A DNA stretch of 61,520 bases from JAXDBM01 sp964460245 (GTDB lineage Bacteria > Desulfobacterota > Syntrophia > Syntrophales > Fen-1087): positions 1 through 61,520 of the forward strand of contig CAYWTL010000003.1 of NCBI GenBank assembly GCA_964460245.1, in the 5' to 3' direction. Shown piece by piece: positions 34,493 through 42,107 of this stretch (the first letter of the stretch is position 1; each line of letters opens with the position of its first letter). Under the pieces are notes generated by a model that saw only the letters and a list, made by a program, of their open reading frames with translations, ran no database searches and was not told the origin of the DNA. The translations under genes were made by a program, and so were the position numbers.

Positions 34493-34972
34493 ATGAAAAA
34501 CGAATGGCAGGACGTACTCGATAGATTTCATTATGGAATATACCTGGTCACCGTCTCATCCCCGGAAGGACAGAATGGCATGATCGTCTCCTGGGTTACC
34601 CAGTGTTCCCATGAGCCGCCTTTGGTTGCGATGGCTATCAGGAAAAACAGGCTGGCCCATGAACAGATCCTGAAATCAAGGAAATTTTGCCTCAATGTCC
34701 TCCCTATGGGTTTTATCAGTAAGATCAAACAGTTTAAAATTTCAGACTGGAAGAAAAAATTCGAGGCATTCCAGTACGAATTATCGCCGAACGGCCATCC
34801 GTTGCTTGACGATTGCATCGGATATCTGGACTTTGCGCTGGTGAGCACGGTCGACACGGGGGATCATTCATTGTTTATCGGAAGAATCGAAGCAGGCGCC
34901 GTTCGAGAAGCCGGCAAAGGCATGGCGCTGTCAACCGCCGACTATCACGGCGTATATCGAGGATCAAAATAA
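34493..34972 (+). CDS. flavin reductase domain protein
   Basis: 159 residues, MKNEWQDVLDRFHYGIYLVTVSS, a split-barrel FMN-binding fold (flavin reductase-like), with NGMIVSWVTQCSHEPPLVAMAIRKN (about 28) and CLNVLPMGF as the usual family segments. It should reduce FMN/FAD or be an FMN-bound flavoredoxin-type protein. GAGAGAGGG lies 5-6 bases upstream of the ATG. It stands alone on the plus strand. Confidence 0.88.
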   Translation: MKNEWQDVLDRFHYGIYLVTVSSPEGQNGMIVSWVTQCSHEPPLVAMAIRKNRLAHEQILKSRKFCLNVLPMGFISKIKQFKISDWKKKFEAFQYELSPNGHPLLDDCIGYLDFALVSTVDTGDHSLFIGRIEAGAVREAGKGMALSTADYHGVYRGSK

Positions 34973-35084
34973 GCGGATGATGCCCGTCATGGACGGTATT
35001 CAAAATCGGGCTTGTCCATCATCGTTTAGAGCTCTCTTGAATGATAGCGTCTGTGAAAGATTCTCCTGGACCAATTTTCTGATT

Positions 35085-35378
35085 TCATCCGCCAGGTGAA
35101 CCGCTTCGAAGCCATACCCGGGTCTGCTGTACAGCCAGGATCAATATTCCCAGGCCGATCAGTTCGAACAAGTACAGTACCTTTATCACGTCCTCGTATT
35201 CCGGATCACCCCAGAAAACAGCTATGAAGATCAACATGAAGCCGTTCCAAACCCCGGCAACGACCCACCACAGGACCAGCCATGCCACGCCTCTGGACCG
35301 GATCCGGGCGCAAGCCCAGTCTTTCTTCCACATCCAGGGAGCATCTGCCGACAGCGCCTTTTTAAAACTGTCCTTCAT
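35085..35378 (-). CDS. small two-helix membrane protein, perhaps truncated
   Basis: 97 residues. SADAPWMWKKDWACARIRSRG is followed by membrane helices (about 32-55 and 66-85). The W-x-W-x-x-D-W-A motif recalls the middle of larger membrane proteins of the DUF3592 type, which continue well past this point, so this gene may be a shortened copy. The start codon is uncertain (35378 chosen; no clear ribosome site). Confidence 0.5.
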   Translation of the reverse strand: MKDSFKKALSADAPWMWKKDWACARIRSRGVAWLVLWWVVAGVWNGFMLIFIAVFWGDPEYEDVIKVLYLFELIGLGILILAVQQTRVWLRSGSPGG

Positions 35379-35589
35379 ACGCTCGCTCGATCCCGGAATC
35401 TTGCCGAGGTGATCCTGCAATGTTCATCTCGTCATTCCGCATGACTCTCGAAAACATTTTATCATGAATTTCAAGAAGTTGTACACCGGCAACCTGGGGG
35501 TTTTCCTCGATCGTTTCATACATTCCTTTGAGCCAACTCCGTCGAATCTCTGTATTGTTTAGGCACATTTGCACCCTGCCAAAATAGAA

Positions 35590-35617
35590 AAGGCGCAACC
35601 TTCTGAGATTACGCCTT
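35590..35617 (-). terminator. terminator after tRNA-Leu
   Basis: On the minus strand AAGGCG ... CGCCTT (35612-35617 and 35590-35595) is followed by TTCTATTTT. It starts 13 bases after the CCA end of the tRNA. Confidence 0.6.
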
Positions 35618-35629
35618 CTTCCATCATTA

Positions 35630-35716
35630 TGGTGCCGAAGCCGGGATTTGAACCCGGACAGGCGTACACCCACTAGACCCTGAACCTAGCGCGTCTACCA
35701 ATTCCGCCACTTCGGC
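35630..35716 (-). tRNA. tRNA-Leu (CAG)
   Basis: Read on the minus strand, GCCGAAGTGGCGGAATTGG starts the gene at 35716 and CACCA ends it at 35630, so CCA is encoded. The anticodon arm CTAGG-TTCAGGG-TCTAG places CAG. A long variable arm (about 13 bases) is present, as expected for tRNA-Leu, and the acceptor stem GCCGAAG/CTTCGGC is perfect. Confidence 0.96.
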
Positions 35717-35728
35717 AATTTTCTGAAT

Positions 35729-35757
35729 ATCTACACCGATCAGAGCAGCCTTGTCAA
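35729..35757 (-). promoter_or_regulatory. sigma-70-type promoter for tRNA-Leu
   Basis: On the minus strand TTGACA (35752-35757) and GTAGAT (35729-35734) are 17 bases apart, 12 bases before the tRNA. Only the -10 box is weak. Confidence 0.6.
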
Positions 35758-35837
35758 GCAAAATTGAGCTTGAAATTAAATCTGATAATGCTATGTTAGC
35801 GCGCCCAAGGCAAAACAGAGCCATTCAGAAAGAAGCG

Positions 35838-36770
35838 ATGAAAGTTTTTCGACACTTGGACCACATACCCGGGGAATTCAGGGGAGCCATCGCGACGATC
35901 GGAAATTTCGACGGGGTCCATCTCGGGCATCGGCATATCTTTGCACAGATCGTGGCGGAAGCCGCCCGGAACGGCTGCAAGTCAGTCGTGATCACCTTTG
36001 AACCGCACCCGAAGAGGATCCTTAATCCTGAGATCCGGCCCTTCTATCTGATTACGTCGCTCGAAGAAAAGATCGGAAGGATTGCGGAAACGGGCGTCGA
36101 TGGCCTCGTCATCATCCGTTTCAACCGGGAATTTTCGCAGACGACGGCGAAGGATTTCATCTGCTCCGTTCTCTGGGATAAACTGCGGATCCGGAAACTG
36201 TTCATTGGACACGACTACACCTTCGGCAAGGGCAGGGAGGGGAATGAGACCTACCTGGCCGCCTTCGGAGAGCGGCTGGGGTTCGAAGTCGAGGTCATCG
36301 GCGCCTTCCGGGCGAGCGATGAAATTATCAGCAGCACCCTAACACGGGACACCATCCTTGCCGGAGATGTCGGGAAAGCTGCCCGTTTGCTCGGCCGGCC
36401 CTACAGCGTCAGTGGCTTGGTGGTTGAGGGGCACCGGCGCGGGCGAAATCTCGGCTTTCCAACCGCGAATGTCAAACCGGAGAAGGATCTGCTTCCTGCC
36501 CGTGGGATTTACGCCGTCCGTGCGATTCTGGCGGGAAAAACATACGGCGGCGTCCTGAATATCGGATTCAATCCAACCTTTTCCGACGCGGCGCTTTCCG
36601 TCGAGGTCTATCTCCTCGATTTCAACAAGGACATCTACGGGGAACGCCTGGAGATCCTCTTCATCGAGCGGATTCGGGACGAGATCAAGTTCGACGGACC
36701 GGTGCAGCTCATCGAACAGATCCGGCGGGATGTAGAGAAGGCGAGCGTGATCCTGTCCGGCGACCACTGA
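35838..36770 (+). CDS. ribF: bifunctional riboflavin kinase / FAD synthetase
   Basis: Makes FMN from riboflavin and FAD from FMN. The 310-residue protein starts MKVFRHLDHIPG. The FAD synthetase domain has TIGNFDGVHLGHRH (about 17-30) and later ISSTLTRD; the kinase domain has GHRRGRNLGFPTAN (about 200). The ATG at 35838 is the family-like start; longer in-frame forms reach back to the tRNA promoter and have no similarity. nfi follows after 11 bases. Confidence 0.95.
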   Translation: MKVFRHLDHIPGEFRGAIATIGNFDGVHLGHRHIFAQIVAEAARNGCKSVVITFEPHPKRILNPEIRPFYLITSLEEKIGRIAETGVDGLVIIRFNREFSQTTAKDFICSVLWDKLRIRKLFIGHDYTFGKGREGNETYLAAFGERLGFEVEVIGAFRASDEIISSTLTRDTILAGDVGKAARLLGRPYSVSGLVVEGHRRGRNLGFPTANVKPEKDLLPARGIYAVRAILAGKTYGGVLNIGFNPTFSDAALSVEVYLLDFNKDIYGERLEILFIERIRDEIKFDGPVQLIEQIRRDVEKASVILSGDH

Positions 36771-36781
36771 ACATTCCCGTT

Positions 36782-37474
36782 ATGCTGATCCATGATTTGC
36801 ACCGATGGGATGTCACTTACCGTGAAGCCGTCGCCATTCAGCGGGACCTTTGCGGAAAACTGATCCTTCAGGGCGGGTTAGACCGGGACGCCCCGGCACT
36901 GATTGCCGGGGCGGATGTTTCCTACGGGAAGGACAGCGACCTGTTTTTTGCCGCCGTGGTGCTGCTGACCTATCCGGACCTGGTGGTGGTCGAAGAAAGG
37001 CATGCGGTCGAAAAGGCCCCTTTTCCCTATATCCCCGGACTGCTGAGCTTCCGTGAAGGCCCGGCTCTTCTGAAGGCCTTTGCCTGCCTGGAACGCAATC
37101 CCGATCTGGTCATCTTCGACGGGCAGGGCATCGCGCACCCGAGGGGTTTCGGCCTGGCTTCGCATATGGGGCTGTTTCTGGATGTTCCCGCGATCGGCTG
37201 TGGGAAAAGTCGGCTGGTCGGTCACCACGGGGACGTGGGAAACGGAAGGGGGGATCGCGTTCCGCTTGTCTACGACGGGCGGACGGTCGGAACGGTCCTG
37301 CGCAGCCGGCCCGGGGTCAAACCCGTCTTTGTGTCGCCGGGTCACAGGATCGGCCTGGACGACTCCGTTTCGGTTGTCCTGAACTGCTGCCGCGGTTATC
37401 GTTTGCCCGAGCCGGTACGAAAAGCGCACCGGACCGTGAACCGGCTGCGCCAGACCTGGCAGGGCGCCTCGTAG
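36782..37474 (+). CDS. nfi: endonuclease V (deoxyinosine-specific)
   Basis: Cuts DNA one base 3' of deoxyinosine, a repair enzyme for adenine deamination. 230 residues: catalytic aspartate in IAGADVSYG (about 43), PYIPGLLSFREGP (about 82-94), DGQGIAHPRGFGLASH (about 117), and the C-terminal GHRIGLDDSV. All catalytic residues appear to be present. Confidence 0.94.
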   Translation: MLIHDLHRWDVTYREAVAIQRDLCGKLILQGGLDRDAPALIAGADVSYGKDSDLFFAAVVLLTYPDLVVVEERHAVEKAPFPYIPGLLSFREGPALLKAFACLERNPDLVIFDGQGIAHPRGFGLASHMGLFLDVPAIGCGKSRLVGHHGDVGNGRGDRVPLVYDGRTVGTVLRSRPGVKPVFVSPGHRIGLDDSVSVVLNCCRGYRLPEPVRKAHRTVNRLRQTWQGAS

Positions 37475-37491
37475 CAACCTGCGTGGGCCCG

Positions 37492-40400
37492 CTACCTGCC
37501 CAGGATCACTTCTCCCGTGTCGGTGAAAAGCTTCGCCGGAAGCTGGAAGATGTTCTTGAAAATTTCGAAGATGCCCCTGGACATGGACTTGACGGGAACG
37601 ACCGTCGCCTCGACGTCGTCGACGGGGCCCTTCAGTTCGAAGTAGACGGAAATGAAGTTTCTGTTTTTGTCGGTCAGGATCCAGCCGACGACCGGAATCA
37701 GGCTGACCACCTTGTCCACGGTCTGCAGGGGCTGCACGCCGACTGTGGTGTCAAAGACCTCCATCTTTCCAATATCCAGATTCCCCACCGCCACCAGGTT
37801 CATGGCATCGCTTTTCACCAGCAAATCCCGGGTGGACATGATTCCGTCCTTGAAAGAGAGCGTCGCGGTGATGCGGTTGTACGGCATGCCGCCGCTGGCC
37901 ATATCGGGAAGCTGGAATTTCAGCAGCTGGGAGACATTGAGGATGGAGAAAATCTTGGAGAGGGCGGAGAATTTTTTCAGTGTCCCCTTGTCCATCTGGA
38001 CCCGGACGTTTCCCAGGATGGTTTTCTTCAGTTCCCCCTCCTGGTCTCCTTTGGCCGTCAGGTCGCCCTGCGCGGACAGTGCCCCGGTAATCAATCCTTC
38101 CTTGATGTCGAAAAGCTGAAAGCACTGTTCAAGGGTCAGCTTGTCCAGCTTGAAGCTGGTTTGATAGCGGGGTGCATCTCCGTTGGTCAGGTCGATGCGG
38201 CTTTTCCCGCTGATGCTGCCCCCCAGCGCCAGGAATTCGCTGTCATCGAGGTAGAGGATGTTCTCCTCCAGCGTCACCGCGGATTTCAGATTTCGAAAGG
38301 GAATCTTGTCGATCCTGCCGGCATCAACGCTCAAATCGGCTTTCAGCCTGATTCTCGGGGCGGATGCCTTCTTTTTCCGGATCGAATCCAGTTGCGCCAG
38401 AATCAGCACGTCGCTTGAATCCAGATAAGGAGAAGCAAGCGTCATGTCGATTTTCGGCCGGTCCAGATCGGCAATCAACCCCTTGACATTCAGGATGGAG
38501 TCGTTGATTTGAAACACCATCGATGAGATGTGAAGATCGCTTTTTTGGAACGTTGCATGGCCGCGTACGTTTTTCAGCCGTACGGTCTGTTTCGGGTGAC
38601 GCAGACCGATGTCCGCGACATCCAGATCGGGACATGAGAAGGTCAGAGCGTAGGCCGGTTTTTTCATGTCGGTCAGGATGCCCTGCAGCAAAATCGGGGA
38701 GCCTCCAAGCTGAACGTGGAGCTGGGATGTTTCGATGCGGTTGCCCCGGAGGCGGATACTCCCGTGCACATGGGTGACCGGTTTCACGAAATCGGACGGT
38801 TCGAAAGAGGCCCCCGCGAGCAGTACGTCACCGTTCCAGCGCCAATCGGCCGCGTTGCCCGGCGTGCCCTCCGCCCGGACGGATGCCTGAATCTGCCCCT
38901 GAGGCCTGAACCCGCGCAGCCGCGGCAGCATGGGGGCGACATCCTCCATCCGGACCGCGTTCGTGCGAAAATCCAGGATGATTCTTTTCCTGCCCGAATG
39001 CCGGTACTTCAGGGAACCGTCCAGCGCCAGGGGAGCGAGTTCGTAATGCATTTCGGACAGGGTGGTTTCCCGAACATTCAGATTACCCTTGAAGGACAGC
39101 CTGCTGGGCTTGCCGGCCGGCTTGTTGATCATGTCCGCATAGCCGTAGGCGGCGGATGACAGATCCCAGACGGCATTCAGATTGTAGTTGTCCGTGTAGC
39201 CGTTCCCGGAAAGGTGGAGCGTGGATTTTCCCTCATAAAAAACGTCGTCCTCCAGTTCCCCCTGGAAGAGCCAGGCCACCTCTCCCGCCGTCGGGGTCAG
39301 GGTCATCGTGAAAGGGTAGCGCGTCGGCGACTCCAGGCAGTAGTCGGTCAGCTTGCCTTCCAGGCTGAAAGGGGATTCACCAAATCGACCCTTCATGTCG
39401 CGCAGGATGAAATCCGCTCCCTTGAGTTCCAGAATTCCGGAGATGCCGCTGAATTCCGGGATGTCCGGTCCGTACTTCAAAAGCCCCCCTTCCGCGCTGC
39501 CCCGGATGTAAAGCACGTTGGCGTTGTCGCCCTTTTCCATGTGGGCGATCTGGCTGACCCGGCCGTAGAGGCGCCCCTCGTCCAACCGGTAATTTCCACC
39601 CTTGATTTTCTGTTCGATAAAATCGGCCACGTCTTTGGGAATCACTCCGTAGGGGATATAGTGGCTGTAGGATTCCCAGGGGATCGGGGTCGTCACGGCC
39701 CTTGCATCGATGAGTAGATCGTCCATATGGAGATCCTTCAGCAGGCAGCTTCCCCTGACGTTCACGCCGTCGACATTGACGTCCAGCTTCTCCACCGCGA
39801 GGTCCCGCCGGTCGAATCTCATTTCGTAGCGGGCCTCGACGATCCGGGGGTTCAGGGGCGCATGGAATATGGGGGCGTAATCGAAGTTCAGGTTGCGAAT
39901 GGTCATGGTTCCGCTGGAGCTGAATTCATGGAAGTTTCCACGGTAGCGTGCATCCACGTCCAGTTGGCCGGTGATTTTTTTGAAGGGGACGTACCGGCTG
40001 TAATATGGCCAGTACCAGCCGGCGTTCAGGAGTTCCGCGCGAACGGACGTGTCGATGCGGCTGTCCAGGATCGGTTCCGCACTCCCTGAGAGATTGAGCG
40101 TTCCCGCAAGCGCAAGCTTGCCGGACCCGGATTCGTCGACGACGTTTGCACTGATCCGGAAGGCCGCCTTCCGGCCCCGTTCCGGGTGATCGATGCGGAG
40201 GTCCAGATTTTCGAGAGATGTAGTCAATCCTTCGGGGATGATCCACCGGTCCGTAAAAGAAACCTGTCCGTTTTTGACGACGATCCGGCCGTTCTTCAAG
40301 GAAATCCGGTTTTTCTTTTCTTCGAAGAGATCGCCGATGTTGAAGATGCCGGAGCGGTCCCGGATCAGATGGATGCGCGGGTTCTCCATCTCAATCCGGC

Positions 40401-40719
40401 GCAGGACGACGTTTTTCTTCAGCAGGGGCAGGACGTCAATCTTGAAAGTGATCCGGTCGGCGGTGATGAAATCGGATGCGCCGTCCCGCTCCCGAATGAC
40501 GACCCCGGTGAAGGTGAAGGTGGGCCGAAGACGGAATGACAGCGAACCTTCCCGGTATAGAACCTCCCGGTCGAGGGCGGTCCGCACCGAGCGGAGCAGA
40601 TCTTCCCGGTGGGTGTCCAGGTTCAGCAAACGGGTGGCGATCATGCCGGCCAGTGCGGCCAGTGCCAGCGTGACCACCGCGGCGGTCAGGAGAAGGGAAA
40701 TTTTTTTCTTTTTTGTCAT
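37492..40719 (-). CDS. AsmA-like / YhdP-type large inner-membrane-anchored protein
   Basis: 1075 residues. One N-terminal membrane helix (about 8-28) follows a KKKK tract, then a long periplasmic beta-rich chain: AsmA N-terminal region (VLRRIEMENPRIHLIRDRSG about 105) and a DUF3971/AsmA C-terminal region with NRITATLSFKDGIMSTRDLLVKSD about 985. Proteins of this family (YhdP, TamB) form bridges for phospholipid transport to the outer membrane. It follows pyrE by 63 bases and is the last gene of the leuC-to-asmA run. Confidence 0.88.
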   Translation of the reverse strand: MTKKKKISLLLTAAVVTLALAALAGMIATRLLNLDTHREDLLRSVRTALDREVLYREGSLSFRLRPTFTFTGVVIRERDGASDFITADRITFKIDVLPLLKKNVVLRRIEMENPRIHLIRDRSGIFNIGDLFEEKKNRISLKNGRIVVKNGQVSFTDRWIIPEGLTTSLENLDLRIDHPERGRKAAFRISANVVDESGSGKLALAGTLNLSGSAEPILDSRIDTSVRAELLNAGWYWPYYSRYVPFKKITGQLDVDARYRGNFHEFSSSGTMTIRNLNFDYAPIFHAPLNPRIVEARYEMRFDRRDLAVEKLDVNVDGVNVRGSCLLKDLHMDDLLIDARAVTTPIPWESYSHYIPYGVIPKDVADFIEQKIKGGNYRLDEGRLYGRVSQIAHMEKGDNANVLYIRGSAEGGLLKYGPDIPEFSGISGILELKGADFILRDMKGRFGESPFSLEGKLTDYCLESPTRYPFTMTLTPTAGEVAWLFQGELEDDVFYEGKSTLHLSGNGYTDNYNLNAVWDLSSAAYGYADMINKPAGKPSRLSFKGNLNVRETTLSEMHYELAPLALDGSLKYRHSGRKRIILDFRTNAVRMEDVAPMLPRLRGFRPQGQIQASVRAEGTPGNAADWRWNGDVLLAGASFEPSDFVKPVTHVHGSIRLRGNRIETSQLHVQLGGSPILLQGILTDMKKPAYALTFSCPDLDVADIGLRHPKQTVRLKNVRGHATFQKSDLHISSMVFQINDSILNVKGLIADLDRPKIDMTLASPYLDSSDVLILAQLDSIRKKKASAPRIRLKADLSVDAGRIDKIPFRNLKSAVTLEENILYLDDSEFLALGGSISGKSRIDLTNGDAPRYQTSFKLDKLTLEQCFQLFDIKEGLITGALSAQGDLTAKGDQEGELKKTILGNVRVQMDKGTLKKFSALSKIFSILNVSQLLKFQLPDMASGGMPYNRITATLSFKDGIMSTRDLLVKSDAMNLVAVGNLDIGKMEVFDTTVGVQPLQTVDKVVSLIPVVGWILTDKNRNFISVYFELKGPVDDVEATVVPVKSMSRGIFEIFKNIFQLPAKLFTDTGEVILGR

Positions 40720-40782
40720 CTTGTCCGGTTGACGCGTTTCGACACACGGAATGAGCGTTTCCTTCCGGTCCCCGGGAGCGGT

Positions 40783-41355
40783 TCAGGGCCGTTGATAGCG
40801 CGACATGATCTCGCTTCGGGTCAGCACGGCGTCGACGCGATCCGCATGGGCCAGGATATTTTCCCGCCCGCCCTCTTCCCGGTCGATCAGGGCGATCACG
40901 CGGTCGATGGCCAGACCCGCCTCCCTGACCCGCTCGATGGCCGTGATCGTGGAGCCGCCTGTGGTAATGACGTCGTCGATGATGACGACCCTTTCACCGG
41001 GCTGCACATTCCCTTCGAGGGCCGAACGGGTTCCGTGCTCTTTCACGTCTTTCCGGACAACGAACGACTTGATCGGCTTCCCCTTCTGATAGGAGATCAC
41101 CGCCAGGGCGTTGGCGATCGGATCGGCGCCGAGAGTCAGGCCGCCGGCGGCCGTGACATCGGCGTCGGCAAGCATCGAGAAGACGATTTCGCCGATCAGG
41201 TTCATGCCCTCCGGGTCCAGGGTGGTCGGCTTGCAGTTGAAGTAATAGTTGCTGGTCCTGCCGGAAGCCAGTGTGAACGGCGGGTCGTTCCGGTATTTGA
41301 AGGATTTTTCAATAATGATGTCGGAGAGTCTCTGTTTCATTTCGCGGATGTTCAT
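40783..41355 (-). CDS. pyrE: orotate phosphoribosyltransferase
   Basis: Makes orotidine monophosphate from orotate and PRPP in pyrimidine synthesis. 190 residues starting MNIREMKQRLSDI; an upstream in-frame ATG is not family-like. The PRPP-binding motif is VVIIDDVITTGGST (about 119), and the flexible catalytic loop appears as RKDVKEHGTR (about 99). Confidence 0.95.
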   Translation of the reverse strand: MNIREMKQRLSDIIIEKSFKYRNDPPFTLASGRTSNYYFNCKPTTLDPEGMNLIGEIVFSMLADADVTAAGGLTLGADPIANALAVISYQKGKPIKSFVVRKDVKEHGTRSALEGNVQPGERVVIIDDVITTGGSTITAIERVREAGLAIDRVIALIDREEGGRENILAHADRVDAVLTRSEIMSRYQRP

Positions 41356-41372
41356 CGGTCTTACCGCCCTTC

Positions 41373-42107
41373 CTATGAAATGGGGTCGTCTTCTTTCAGG
41401 ATAAACTTCACCGGCACGTCGACCCACATGGATACGGGTTTGCCCATTCTCCGCCCCGGATCGAATTTCCAGCGCCGGACCGCTTCCAGGGCCGACCGGT
41501 CCAGCGACGCATATCCGGAAGACTTCTTGATCGAGAGATTTTCCACCCGCCCGTCGGCGGCGATCTCGGCGATGAGAAGGACCATCCCTGCATATCCTCT
41601 CGATCGGGCGACGGCGGGATAAACGGGAGGCGCATTTTCAAGGTATTGAGGGGTGGCTGCAGCGGTCGATTCGTTTGCTGCGGATCGATCCGAACCCCCG
41701 GGTTGCCGCTTTCCCTCCGGCCCGTCGGCCAACAGTCCGCTGCCGCCAGCGAGGCCGACAGGCAGATGCAGGCTCACGATCCGAATGTCCGTCATTCGCG
41801 ACGTTTCCCGAGCCCGGTCTTCCGTCCTGTCGAGCCTTCGCCACGCCGCCTCGAGAGGGGAAACCGCTGAAGCGTGCGATGGGCGCCCGACGTTTTTCCG
41901 GATTCCGGCGACAGCCGGCTCCGGTGGTGATTGCGCTTTCGTGGAGACCCAGGCAACTTGAAGCACTCGGGGCTCTTCGTCCCGGCGGCGGTGGTCCGGC
42001 TTGGCGAAGGAGATGGAAAAGATGAGAAGTCCGGCCAGGACGGCATGCAGGGCAACAGAGGCACAGGCTGACCGGAAGGCATCCCTATGTTGGGGAAACG
42101 CTTTCAT
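41373..42107 (-). CDS. TonB family energy-transducer protein
   Basis: 244 residues. One N-terminal membrane helix (about 14-34), a variable periplasmic linker, and a C-terminal TonB domain: PPVYPAVARSRGYAGMVLL (about 160) and GYASLDRSALEAVRRWKF (about 204). It should transmit the proton-motive force to outer-membrane receptors, but no receptor or ExbBD is in the window. Its start overlaps the last 23 bases of metH, so translation may be coupled. Confidence 0.9.
   Translation of the reverse strand: MKAFPQHRDAFRSACASVALHAVLAGLLIFSISFAKPDHRRRDEEPRVLQVAWVSTKAQSPPEPAVAGIRKNVGRPSHASAVSPLEAAWRRLDRTEDRARETSRMTDIRIVSLHLPVGLAGGSGLLADGPEGKRQPGGSDRSAANESTAAATPQYLENAPPVYPAVARSRGYAGMVLLIAEIAADGRVENLSIKKSSGYASLDRSALEAVRRWKFDPGRRMGKPVSMWVDVPVKFILKEDDPIS

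Noticed and set aside
35040..35087. TGA at the end of the small membrane protein as another Sec codon
   Set aside because: The frame after it ends within 23 codons without family-like sequence and no SECIS-like hairpin is evident.
35630..35716. tRNA-Leu as integration site of a genomic island
   Set aside because: No integrase, no repeated 3' tRNA end and no mobility genes in the window.
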